The notes beneath the pieces are model-generated. The model had not been told where the DNA came from. It ran no database searches and saw only the letters and a program-made list of their open reading frames with translations. From assembly GCA_039970095.1 (NCBI GenBank), contig JBDVMP010000054.1, positions 1 to 64,000 on the forward strand: DNA of 64,000 nucleotides, written 5' to 3'. The position numbers were made by a program, and so were the translations under genes. Positions 33,925 through 44,600 of this stretch are shown in pieces (position 1 is the first letter of the stretch; every line of letters starts with the position of its first letter). The DNA comes from JAMZMI01 sp039970095 (GTDB lineage Bacteria > Bacteroidota > Bacteroidia > Cytophagales > Cyclobacteriaceae).

Positions 33925-35028
33925 CTATTGCCAACCTATTTTATCCTTGATAAAAGATGTAAGACTCAAGGCTATCTGTTGCTGTTCCAGGCGTGATGGA
34001 TGACCATCCGTGCCCTTAAAGGGAACAAAATGAGTGTATATTTTCGGATCATCCAGATGACCGACAGCCTGATGTACATAGTCCGGCCAGGGCGAACCTT
34101 CTTTTGTAATATCCATATTGCCCAACATGCAGATGATGTGAGAATCAGGATAATGTTCCCTCAGTTTAGAAACAAAACTGGCATACGCTTGCACGATCTG
34201 CTCTGGCTCAGGCGCCTCATCACCAAACCTGCTTTTGAATTCGTCTTGTTCCTCTTCCTGCATAATCCACGAGTCATTTTGAAGCAAATTCACAACCACC
34301 AAATCCGGCTGGTACTGTGCAAAATCCCATCGACTGCTTGGATCTGCGGGATTAAGCCTTTCGAATAATTCCGGCATGATTAACGGAAACCAGCTCACCA
34401 TAACCCCTATTCCGCTTTTGCAAATGCACCTAAATTCAGCATCTAAAGTTCTGGATACCAGAGCAGGGTAGCTTACATAGGCGTTGGTGAAGATGCTGTC
34501 AGGAGAATCATTTCCGCTAAGGTCATCAACAGCATATCCAGCCGAAATGGAATTACCATAAAATTCGATTTTTCTGGCCTTTTCTGGTTGCTCGAAAATT
34601 TTTGGATTGTTACCTTCAATTTCAAAACCAAAAAATGTGGTTTTTCCTTTGTCCCACTCTGTGCGTTTAAACAGCTCTATGGTATGCTTGCCATCGGTCT
34701 GATGAGTAGCTAACAGATATCGGGTTTTGGTAGTGCCGGGCTGTATAATACGGGTACTGTCTCCATCCAACACTACATTGAAGTAGTTATCTCCACTCTC
34801 ATCTTGCAACCACGCATAAACTGCCTCGCCTTCATAGGTGATCTCAACAGAAGCAGCTGACCAATACATATCCACACCACTTTCATTGTCTGGTTCCATT
34901 CTGGACGAGTAGGCAATCTGTGGATTGGAACTGTTCACAATCAGCTTCATATTTTCTTTACAACTCAATAGCACTATCGGTAAAAAACAATGGAGCAATT
35001 TAATTTTCATTGTGGTCTTCATAAGCAT
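33925..35028 (-). CDS. SGNH-hydrolase esterase, CE2-like, lipoprotein
   Basis: The 367-residue protein has a lipoprotein signal (FLPIVLLSC). An N-terminal jelly roll (about 35-150; VEITYEGEAVYAWLQDESGDNYFNVVLDG) is followed by an SGNH domain: block I EFYGNSISAGY with the nucleophile Ser, block III NLLQND, and block V GTDGHPS with the catalytic Asp-His. This order is that of CE2 acetyl esterases, which deacetylate xylan, mannan or other glycans. The classical GDS motif reads GNS here, as in CE2. The start could also be at 35022 or 35010. It leads the two-gene operon with the CE4 gene. Confidence 0.85.
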   Translation of the reverse strand: MLMKTTMKIKLLHCFLPIVLLSCKENMKLIVNSSNPQIAYSSRMEPDNESGVDMYWSAASVEITYEGEAVYAWLQDESGDNYFNVVLDGDSTRIIQPGTTKTRYLLATHQTDGKHTIELFKRTEWDKGKTTFFGFEIEGNNPKIFEQPEKARKIEFYGNSISAGYAVDDLSGNDSPDSIFTNAYVSYPALVSRTLDAEFRCICKSGIGVMVSWFPLIMPELFERLNPADPSSRWDFAQYQPDLVVVNLLQNDSWIMQEEEQDEFKSRFGDEAPEPEQIVQAYASFVSKLREHYPDSHIICMLGNMDITKEGSPWPDYVHQAVGHLDDPKIYTHFVPFKGTDGHPSRLEQQQIALSLTSFIKDKIGWQ

Positions 35029-35095
35029 AAATGTGCCTGGTAATTTTCAGATTAAGATAAGTTGGATGAAAAATTGAACGAGAACATAAAATAAA

Positions 35096-35130
35096 AAAAA
35101 GCCTGATCAGCAATGTGAAAAGGCTCTTTT
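35096..35130 (-). terminator. Weak hairpin after the PID-CTERM gene
   Basis: AGCCT and AGGCT enclose a 15-nt loop, with an A tract that becomes U on the minus strand. It lies 16 bp past the PID-CTERM stop. The short stem makes it tentative. Confidence 0.3.
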
Positions 35131-35145
35131 ACAACGTATATCTAA

Positions 35146-35316
35146 CTATCTACTTTTTCTTTGATCGTTTATTTTCTTGAGTCCATAAGCTCCGCCAGCG
35201 GCCAACAGCAGAGATAACCCTCCGTCTATTGGAGTAGCAGGTGGTGGACCTTGAGCAAATACCGTCCCTACAACCAACATGGCTCCTATTGTCATTAAAA
35301 TCTTATATGTCTTCAT
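35146..35316 (-). CDS. PID-CTERM miniprotein
   Basis: A 56-residue reading frame starts at 35316 (MKTYKILMTIGAMLVVGTVF) and stops at 35146. It has a signal peptide ending VFAQ, a Pro-rich spacer (GPPPATPIDGG), a hydrophobic helix (LSLLLAAGGAYGL) and a basic tail (KKINDQRKSR). The P-I-D-G-G motif followed by a single transmembrane segment and a basic end is the PID-CTERM architecture seen in small Cytophagales and Flavobacteriia proteins, assumed to be a membrane-sorting signal. Its role is unknown. It lies 25 bp after the stop of the 1058-residue T9SS gene, so co-transcription is likely. Confidence 0.85.
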   Translation of the reverse strand: MKTYKILMTIGAMLVVGTVFAQGPPPATPIDGGLSLLLAAGGAYGLKKINDQRKSR

Positions 35317-35341
35317 ATTATTCGTCTTTAATTTTAGCTAT

Positions 35342-38300
35342 TTATTTGAACAGAACCTTCATCATTGATTCATTCTGGTTGACCCTCAACCTTAGGATAT
35401 ATATCTGGTTTTGAGCAAAGTCAAAATCAACTTTTTCAGCATTTGATCCCCCGCTTACACGCGCTTGCTTGAGGAGTTTTCCTGATATATCAGTAATGAT
35501 CAGCTGCGCTGCACCATCCTCACTGTACAAACCAGAGATAGTCACTCCGGTCAAGGTTGGCAACAATTCTAAACCTGATAGAGCCCTGGCAGCAAGCACA
35601 CTACTTGTTGTGAGCTTGAGGTAAAAACGAGAATTACTGGAGAGTGAAGTAGCCGTAAAATGATAAGAGGCATCAGCTGCAGTGAGCACCTTGCTTGTAC
35701 CCAGCTCATGGTCTTCCAACACCACGTTGAAGCCAGAAGTCCAATTGGTCACATTCTGCAAATTGATAGTATAATCCGACAAATCCACAACATCATAGCC
35801 CAGCGGCACGATCAGCTCTTCTCCAAACGGAAGTCCCTGAATCGTAAAAGGTGTGTCTTCGATCAAGCTATATAGCTTCAAAGGACTGGTGGACATCTGC
35901 AATGCGTCATAAGCGCCATCTACTCCCAGAGTAGCATCCTCTGCAAATCCTATCAACATTTCAGACGCCTGACCTTTGTTGTCATTCAGACTCATTTTTA
36001 GTGTCTCAAAACCAAAATCGCGTCCGGACTTTCTAAAGTATGAATCCTTTGAATTGTTTCCAATGGCCCTCATACTGTTGTCGAAATATAAATCTCCAGC
36101 AATGGCAGAATTGATCATAAAACCCTGGGCCGACCCAATGTATCCGTTCCAATCTCCAGAACGACCAGAACCATTGCTGGCAGCACCCATAGAATTGGCA
36201 GTGATATAGTCGCTGTTGCTGCGCTGACCATTGTCCGATCCTCCGTCATCCCATAGGTATATGGTACCATCAAAAACAGAATTTCCCGGATCGACTGGAT
36301 TACCTGCAAGCAGGTCATCGTAGGAGATGGCAGATGGATATGGGTTCGAAACCAGATTGAAACCTGTGTTTACAATTGGCACAGCTATATCCCCAGTATT
36401 TGGGGTTCCTGTGAAAACCACATCTCCGGTAAATGCGCTAAAGTAGGCATCTCCCTTCGACATTAACTCCGGCGTTGAAACCTCCTCAAACCGCTCTTGC
36501 GCTCCAACATAAGCTATATCCTCATTATACCTATAAACCAGACTTCCAAGCACATCGGTCATTGCGTCTGCAACGGGAGAGCCTATGGCACTGTAGCGGC
36601 CTTCTACATCCGTAAAGGTAGTTGAGCGCGTAATGGTATGACTATCTCCTGTAACAACTCCTTCAGTGATCAGAGAAGCACCAGAACTAACTGCCACAAC
36701 CCCTAAGTCCGCAACCAGGTCTCCTGAAACTGTGAGGGTGTTACCCGTGGCTATGGTTAAAGTGGCATTGTCTGCTATTGAAAGCCCAACTATGGCAACA
36801 TCCGACCCGATCACAGGTGAGTTACCCAGATTGGTAATTTCTACATTGTCTCCTTCGGCAGGCACCTCTCCTCCATCCCAGTTAGAGGCGTTATCCCAGT
36901 CACTGCTCGCCGAGCCATTCCAAACGATGGCTGGGGCTGATACATATGTGATAGATAAAACAGCAGGGTATTCACTATCCTCACCTTCAATTTTAAAATA
37001 ATGAGCACCTGCAACGTCTGTATTCTCCACACTGAGTCTTAGGAAAACATAATCACCCGCATCAGCTCCTGCTGCAATCTGTGCTTCCAGATAAGTGACC
37101 AGGTTTGCATTACCGCCCTCACTTGTCTCCTCATACCTTTCCGTATCCAAGGTTCCATTGTCAACATTTTTGGTAAAATAGTCATCCTCAATTCCTGTGT
37201 CGCTTCCAGTACCACTTCCATCACCAAAATCTCCAGCAAAATGATCATCGGCAGAAAGTGTCGGAGATGCATCATAGTCTAGTCCATAGAGGTCTATATT
37301 CGTTGTTACCCATTCTCTACCGTATGATACATATACTTTGAGGCTAGCATCAGATATTACCTTTCCAGCCGGAATCTCCGGTAACTCGAAGGGCATAATG
37401 GCAGATGTCAGATTTGATGATCCGTCCACAGCACTCTTCCCAAGTTTCATAAAGCCCTGATAATAAGGATTGTTTGTCGTAATGATGCTGGGGTCTGAAA
37501 CATATCCGTCGCTGGTGGGATTAATCTCCACAGTAACTCCATCTGTCACCGTTATTTCAATCATTTCCGTGTCTGTATCTTCTCCATCACTGACCACAAT
37601 CTCAACATTTGAATAAACACCAACATGGATCAATGCAGGGTCGAGCTGCAGATTGGCGGTACCATCATTATTATTGACTACAGAAGCAAATGCCGGCAGA
37701 TTGTTTCCGCTAAACACAAGGGTGTTGTTATCGTCATCCGGATCGGATGCGGATAGTAACACATTTGTAAAATCATTGGCCGCTATAGACTGATCTCCAA
37801 CAGTTGCTAAAACCGGCAGTTGATTGGCACCAGAAGACTGGTAGGTGATAGAAAGCACCGCAGGACTAGCACCGGCACCATCATCGACATTGAAATATTG
37901 TGAACCCGTCATGGAGGTATTGTCAACTGAAAGCCTCAAAAACACAAAATCTCCGGCCATGGCTCCCGCTCCATACTGTGCATTGATATATGCCAAAAGG
38001 TTGGCATTGCCAGTAGCATCAGTGGTCTCATCTCTTGCGTTATCCAATTCACCCAGGGCTACATTCTTTGTAAAGAAATCATCTTGAATTCCTGTGTCTG
38101 ATCCATTGCCAGTACCGTCTCCAAAATCACCTGCAAAATGATCTGCTGAGGATATTGTGGAGGTGCTCTGATAGCCCAGGCCGTACAAATCGACATTACA
38201 ATTGGCCCACTGCCTACCAAAAGAAACGTGCAGGGTGAGTTCCACATCTGTAATCACATTGCCTTCAGGAATGTCCGGAAGTTCGAATGGAATTATCGCC

Positions 38301-38518
38301 GACGTTAAGTTGGCCGCTCCGTTCACATCACTGGATCCGATCTTGAGCGAAGAAAGGGTATAAGGATTATTGCTCGTGACCACCGCCGGATCGGAAACAG
38401 TGCCATCGTCAGTAGAAGCCGTTACAGGCACTGTGGTTTGTGCATGCAAAGTTGTCAAACACAAAAGCGATGCACACATCAAGGATATCATCCCTTTAAA
38501 GCGTAAGGTTGTTGTCAT
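35342..38518 (-). CDS. T9SS-secreted protein with two DNRLRE/CBM96-like beta modules
   Basis: The 1058-residue protein has a signal peptide (ending LHAQ near 27). Two copies of a beta module of about 200 residues (about 28-230 and 330-532; marks VDLYGLGYQS and GDFVFLRLSV) surround a cadherin/Ig-like domain (about 232-325). A segment at about 535-650 (WNGSASSDWDNASNWDGGEVP) resembles surface-repeat domains of secreted Bacteroidota proteins. A long uncharacterised stretch follows. The last 75 residues form a T9SS sorting domain ending NQNESMMKVLFK. No catalytic motif was seen. The modules suggest glycan binding at the cell surface. The PID-CTERM gene follows it. Confidence 0.8.
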   Translation of the reverse strand: MTTTLRFKGMISLMCASLLCLTTLHAQTTVPVTASTDDGTVSDPAVVTSNNPYTLSSLKIGSSDVNGAANLTSAIIPFELPDIPEGNVITDVELTLHVSFGRQWANCNVDLYGLGYQSTSTISSADHFAGDFGDGTGNGSDTGIQDDFFTKNVALGELDNARDETTDATGNANLLAYINAQYGAGAMAGDFVFLRLSVDNTSMTGSQYFNVDDGAGASPAVLSITYQSSGANQLPVLATVGDQSIAANDFTNVLLSASDPDDDNNTLVFSGNNLPAFASVVNNNDGTANLQLDPALIHVGVYSNVEIVVSDGEDTDTEMIEITVTDGVTVEINPTSDGYVSDPSIITTNNPYYQGFMKLGKSAVDGSSNLTSAIMPFELPEIPAGKVISDASLKVYVSYGREWVTTNIDLYGLDYDASPTLSADDHFAGDFGDGSGTGSDTGIEDDYFTKNVDNGTLDTERYEETSEGGNANLVTYLEAQIAAGADAGDYVFLRLSVENTDVAGAHYFKIEGEDSEYPAVLSITYVSAPAIVWNGSASSDWDNASNWDGGEVPAEGDNVEITNLGNSPVIGSDVAIVGLSIADNATLTIATGNTLTVSGDLVADLGVVAVSSGASLITEGVVTGDSHTITRSTTFTDVEGRYSAIGSPVADAMTDVLGSLVYRYNEDIAYVGAQERFEEVSTPELMSKGDAYFSAFTGDVVFTGTPNTGDIAVPIVNTGFNLVSNPYPSAISYDDLLAGNPVDPGNSVFDGTIYLWDDGGSDNGQRSNSDYITANSMGAASNGSGRSGDWNGYIGSAQGFMINSAIAGDLYFDNSMRAIGNNSKDSYFRKSGRDFGFETLKMSLNDNKGQASEMLIGFAEDATLGVDGAYDALQMSTSPLKLYSLIEDTPFTIQGLPFGEELIVPLGYDVVDLSDYTINLQNVTNWTSGFNVVLEDHELGTSKVLTAADASYHFTATSLSSNSRFYLKLTTSSVLAARALSGLELLPTLTGVTISGLYSEDGAAQLIITDISGKLLKQARVSGGSNAEKVDFDFAQNQIYILRLRVNQNESMMKVLFK

Positions 38519-38587
38519 ATTATTGTCATTTTAGGGGTTAATGCTTATTACTTTGATTTCTAAATTAAACCAGCATAAGGGCTTTCT

Positions 38588-38616
38588 TGACCTGCTTTGC
38601 CCTGCCTACAAACCGG
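38588..38616. promoter_or_regulatory. TGACCTG element with inverted repeat upstream of the 1058-residue gene
   Basis: TGACCTGCTTTGC (38588-38600) is followed by CCTAC-N6-GTAGG, about 70-100 bp upstream of the ATG. It resembles the elements at 20632 and 52480 in both parts. Function is unproven. Confidence 0.35.
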
Positions 38617-38630
38617 TAGGATTGGGTAAA

Positions 38631-38654
38631 AACAAAAAACCTGCTTATGCAGGT
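38631..38654 (-). terminator. Rho-independent terminator of the 2154-residue gene
   Basis: The minus-strand stem ACCTGC-ATAA-GCAGGT (38639-38654) is followed by a T-rich tract, and lies 21 bp after the stop at 38676. Confidence 0.75.
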
Positions 38655-38675
38655 CTTTTGTTAAATAGCTGGTTC

Positions 38676-41600
38676 TCAATAGTTAATTATTCTTGAAACA
38701 TGCTGTGAATGTCCATCGCTGACTATCACGATGTAATATCCTTCTGTGAGATCACAATGATCTGAAAGCGGGTACCTACCCAATGGGCGACCTGGATTTA
38801 GTCGCTCACTAACCACCTGCTTCCCGGAAAGGGTCGTTACAGAAATTACGGCCGTTCCTGGGTCTAAACCCTCAGGAATTCTCAAGAACACCTCAGATCC
38901 ACGTGATGGGTTAGGAAAAGCCTCGAACTGGTGTCCTTCCTTTTTTGCCGCCAAAACATTTTTCGAATCAAGCGCTCTGGAGGAACTGGATGTCCCTGAA
39001 ACGATCGTCAAAACCGGCTTTTTGCTGGTGTTGGCATCATCTGCTGTGCTCATCGTCCAGTAGGAGTAATTGGCTTCATCCACATCCGACTGGATTTTGA
39101 AAAAGATGTAATCGCCAGCCACTGCACCCGCAGCGTATTGCGCATTGATAAAATCTGCTAACTCCTGATCATCAGACAATGTCACAACACCGGCTGATGT
39201 AGCACTGGTCACGAAACCGGTTTCCACAAGAGTTGTTGGAAGGACTGTATAATCTGTAACCAAAACGCCACTCGTACTTCTATTGGTTACACCCGAAAGA
39301 TTCATATTACCAATAGGTGTGTTCACTTTTGCCACTAAGTTCATTGCAAAAGAGGCATTGGCTACTTCATGTCCCACTGGCAGTGCCGGCAATTGGAATG
39401 GCATGATCAGGCCTGCGTCATATGCCGAACTCGCTCCCCCTACTCTGGCAGTTGTTTGTCCTACCCATTGAGTGGTGCCATTGGTTCGCACCTCCTGATC
39501 ATCATCGTGTGCATAGATGGTAAAAGATTGACCTTGCACTACCTGGTTCACCGTAATGATGATTGTCTCCGAATCAGTATCCGTTCCATCCGTCACAGAA
39601 ATGGTGACGCTGGAATAAGTACCTGCATCACCGCTAGCTGGACTTATGGCCAGTGTTGCTGCGCCATTTGCTCCTGGCGCGAGTGTTGCAAAAGATGGGA
39701 GGCCCGTTGCGCTGATGGTCATTGTATCTCCATCAGCGTCGGTTGCCGAAATGGTCACATTAGCCGTTGATCCTTCATCCACCGTCTGATTTCCAATAGC
39801 AGCCAAAACCGGTGCATTGTTATTCTGCTGAGCAGCTGTAACGGTCAAGTCAAACGATGTGGAACCATTCGCCGTGCCATCGTTGGCGGTAATGTTTATG
39901 CCAGTGTATGTGCCCGCATCGCCCGTAGTGGTAACAATACTTACATTACCTGTACCATTTCCATTGTCAGTAAACGATGCAAAAGAAGGCAAATTAGATG
40001 CTGAGAGCGTCAGGTTATCTCCATCACTATCACTTGCAGACACAGCCACGTTCAATGTGTTTCCTTCCTCCACACTCTGAGCTGTTATTGCAGCAACCAC
40101 AGGTGCGGTATTAGACGGAGGTGTCCCTGACGTGTTGATCTGCACTTCCTGATAGTTGTTCCATGTAGAGGCCGAATTGCCCGTCCCGATGATTTTAACA
40201 TACCGCGCTTGCGTGTCGGTGAAATCGAAGTTCTCAAGGTTCAATGTAGTGCCACTGCTCGTTCCGCTATACACCTGAGTGTAGTTCACCCCATCACTGG
40301 ACAATTCGATACTGAAATCATACGTTCGCTCATTCCCAAGCCCAAAAGCAATATCCACCGAGGTTACCGTAACCGGACTACAGAAATTCTTTTGCAACCA
40401 CTCCGTTCCATCGGCTGCCCACTTCGTATTCAAATCTCCATCCATTGCACCTGCAGGTGGATTATAGCCCCACTGATCATCTTGAAAAGTGCTTGCCCAA
40501 AGAGTGTCACATGTGAATGTAAACTGACCAGTATTGCCTCCTGAAATGACGTTCCCGGCATAGTCTTCTACGTTGCTTACCGTAAGGGTATTTAGCTGGT
40601 TACCTCCCAAGGTTGAAACAGCCATGGTCACGGTACGGTTGTCATTTTCCAAAGTCGCTGACTGTACGGTCACACCATTATTGATACTGTAATTGGCGGT
40701 GTTTTCGGCCGTAGTTGGAGTCACGCTTTCGCTAAAACTAAAAGTGAAAACATTGTCCAAGAACGTATCATTTGCTGCTACCACAGTTGGAGCCACATTA
40801 TCCGAACTAGCAGAATATTCAAAACAGCCTGCGTCCACTGTCGGGCCAAAAACACGCGCATTACCATCCAGATCGGATGTGCTCACGTCGGTGCTAACTC
40901 CTGCGTCAATCGCCAAACTTCCCGCTTTCAAGTGGAAATCACGATTGACATAGTCTGCGAAATAAGGCAGGTAGTTATTGTAGTTCAATTCATCAATGTC
41001 AATGTTGCCTTCCACGGTGGATGTCGCATCGAATGTCCAGGTTGTAAACTTCCCTGCGATGTTGTTTCTAATGACATTATTGAAGTTGTCCTGCCCCGTT
41101 TTGGTTTGTGCCTGACAAGAAATCCATGGAACCAAATCCGTATCTGTATAGTATGGATGCTGAACAACCGTGTTGTTTTGGATTCTACAGTTCCTTGCTC
41201 CATAAAGTGTGATACCGTGGGTTTGATCGTTCATCACAAGGTTATTTTCAACTACCCATCCATCTCCATATCCATCAGTGATGATGATTCCTTGCATCAG
41301 ATTACCGATCAGCTCATTGTCAATAACAAACTGCGTAATCGGGTCTTCAAACAATAAGAATTTGTTGTATCTCAAGGTGACACTTTCGATTTTCAAATCC
41401 CCTGACAACTCATATGCCTGAAATCCATCATCATGCTGAATTGCATAATCATTGATATAGCAATCCCGAACCGTGTTATACTCATACGTAGAAAAGCTAC
41501 CTAATCCTCGGATGGCATCACCGGCGAAATTATCAATCGTGCAATTGGTCACGTAGGAGTAGTCCCCTCGAAGGGATAGTGCATGATAAACATTGGTAAT

Positions 41601-44600
41601 GAGTGTATTTTCAAAAGTGATATTTCCTCCTCGGAAATCAGCACCTCCGGTTACATTGGCATACCAGTGAATCTTGGTCCATGTAGAAATATCATCTGCC
41701 GATTTGAGTGTAGAATTTTTAATCGTGATATGCGTGGTGTTGTCATTGCCAACAAGCATAAATTCATCTTTCCCTAAACTTGAACCTGAAGCATCAACAG
41801 TGATTCCATCAAAAATCAGGTGTTGGCTATTATCTATTGTTAGTTTTGTAAAGACTGGGGTGTGACCTGACAATGCTCTGAACGTTACATCCTCTGTTCT
41901 GGCCATATTGCCGATATACACAGCTCCATAGTTACCATCCATCAAGTAAACCAAATCACCATTTTGGATAGAAGTTGGCTGGATGGACGCCCAGGGATTT
42001 GCCTGACTTCCGTCGTTGCTATTGCTCCCCCCTACTGGATCTATGTAATACGTATTGCCTACCACAGTACCCGGAGCGTAAACATTGATGACCACAACCT
42101 GATCATCCGAATCTGTTCCGTCCGAAACCGAAACCGTCACATTGGTTGTGCTTGCATCGCCTGTTTGCGGGTTAATGCTGATAGTACCTGTACCGTCTCC
42201 ATTGTCAGTAAGACTGGCAAAAGATGGCAAGTTGATAGCCGTAATGGTAAGAGCATCCGCGTTGGCGTCTGTCGCTGAAATGTTGACCGTCACAGAACTG
42301 CCTTCCTCTATATTTTGATTGGCTATTGTCGCCAGTACAGGAGCTGCATTAGCGCCCCCTTCAGGATTTACCGTGATAGTTACATCCTCCGTATCGGCAT
42401 CTGTTCCATCGCTGGCAGAGACGGTAATGTTGTACGTTCCTTCATCTCCAGATTGCGGAGCAACTTGCAGGGTACCTGTACCATCGTTGTTATCCGTCAA
42501 GGTTGCAAAAGAAGGTAAATTTGAAGCTGTGAGACTGATAGGGTCACCATCTGCATCCGTTGCACTCAGGTTTTTCGTAACTGTTGCCAGCTCATCCAAT
42601 TGGATGTTTCCTACTGCGGCAAGTACCGGACGTGCATTCCCGCCCGTACCCGAATTGAATTCATAAGCTCCTGCATCTACAGTGCCATCAGCAATTCTCG
42701 CATTGCCATCCAAATCAGTGGAAGTCACATCTGTATTCACTCCAGCGTTTACAGCAGGGCTGCCCGATTTCAAGTGGAAATCTAAATTGGCATAGTCCGC
42801 AAAATAGGTAGAGTAATTACTCACGTTGGTGGTGATGTCTACATTATTTTGCACCGTAGACGTGCCATCAAAGGTCCATGTAGTGAACTGACCGGCTATG
42901 TTGTTTCGAATGACATTATTGAAGTTGGTCTGACCGGTTTTACTTTGGTCATCCAGGTAGATTCTTGGCACAGTTGTATCTGTGAAATTGGGATGCTGAA
43001 CGACCGTATTGTTTTGAACTTTGCAGTTTCTGGCACCATACAAAGAGATGCCGTGCGCCTGCTGGTTCACAATCAAATTGTTTTCAACTACCCACGAATC
43101 TGCATATCCATCCGTGATGATTAGCCCTTGCATGAGTGTGCCAATCAGGTTATTGTCAATCACAAATTGAGTAATCGGATCTTCGAAAAGTAAGATCTTA
43201 TTGAATCGAATAGTTACTCCTTCGATTTTCGGATCAGACTCCAGATTATAGGCCTGAAAACCATCGTCGTGCTGGATGGAGTAATCATCGATGTAACAAT
43301 CCCGAACCGTATTGTACTCATAGGTTGAAAAGCTTCCCAACCCTCTAATAGCATCTCCTGCAAAATTATCGATCAAATTACCTGTGGCTGTACTGTGATC
43401 TCCTCTTAGGGAAAGCGCATGGTAAGTGTTTTTGATCGTGGTATTGGTCACTGTAATGTAATCAGCGCGCATGTCCATTCCACCCTTCACGTTGTTGTAC
43501 CAATCTGTCTTGGTCCATGTAGAAGAGCTAGCGGCTGATTGTACTGTGCAATTATTGAAAGTGATGTGATGTGAGTTTACATCGCCGGTAATCAAAAATC
43601 CATCTTTTGTCAATGTGGAAGAGGTTCCATCGAACATCACTCCATCAAAAGTCCAGTTGGTACAGTTGTTTAGACTGATGCTAGTCACGGTAGGGTTATG
43701 GCCACTAAGTGGCGTAACGGTGATGCCATTGGTGAATGTATAATTCTGAACATAAGGAGTTCCGTGATCTCCGTCCATCAAGTACAAAGTGGCTCCATCT
43801 GCAATCGTCGGGGCGACATAGGCCACAGATGCCAGTGACGCCCATGGACTTGCCTGACTACCATTGTTGGCCATGCTTCCATTCACTGGATCGAGGTAAT
43901 AAACCGTACCTGTTGGTGGGGTGCTGACGGTAATAGTTATAGTCTCCTGATCGGTAGTGTTACCATCGGATACAGTAACGGTAATTCCCGAATAGCTGCC
44001 AGCATCACCAGAAGTTGGCGAAAGCGCAATAGTTCCTGTTCCATTGCCATTGTCAGTCAACGAAGCAAATGAGGGAAGATTTGATGCGGAGAATGACAGT
44101 GCATCACCATCGGCATCTGAGGCTGATAAACCAACCGATGCGCTCGCTCCTTCATTCACATTCTGATTGCCAATAGCGGCCAAAACTGGCGCTGAATTGG
44201 ATGGTGCTGCAGTGACTGTCAATGTAAAGCTCTCACTGTCTGTATCTGTTCCATCATCTGCCGTAACAGAAATTGACGAATAAGTGCCAGCATCTCCAAT
44301 CGATGGCTGAAAAGATATCTGTCCGGTTCCATTGCCATTGTCAGTAAATGATCCGAAGGAAGGTAGATTGGATACTGACAAGGTCAGAGCATCACCATCT
44401 GCATCTGTTGCAGAAACATTGACCTGAACAGTATTACCTTCTTGCACGGTTTGGCCTGAGATGGCTGCAACCACTGGTGCAGTATTGGCAGTTGATTGAA
44501 TATCCACCGTAAGTATTGGTCGGTTTGCTGAGGTGGTATTATCCTGCGAGGCTATGTCCCAGTAATTGTACTGCGAACCAGAATTTCCGTCCATGTTTAG

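Noticed and set aside
40932..43124. Several plus-strand frames of 60-140 codons opposite the beta-helix gene
   Set aside because: They appear in pairs at matching places of the two duplicated beta-helix segments, as expected for shadows of repeated coding DNA.
39540..44500. Repeated DNA blocks that could be mistaken for a CRISPR or tandem array
   Set aside because: The repeats are in-frame Ig-like and beta-helix modules of unequal length with coding constraint; there are no short direct repeats with uniform spacers.
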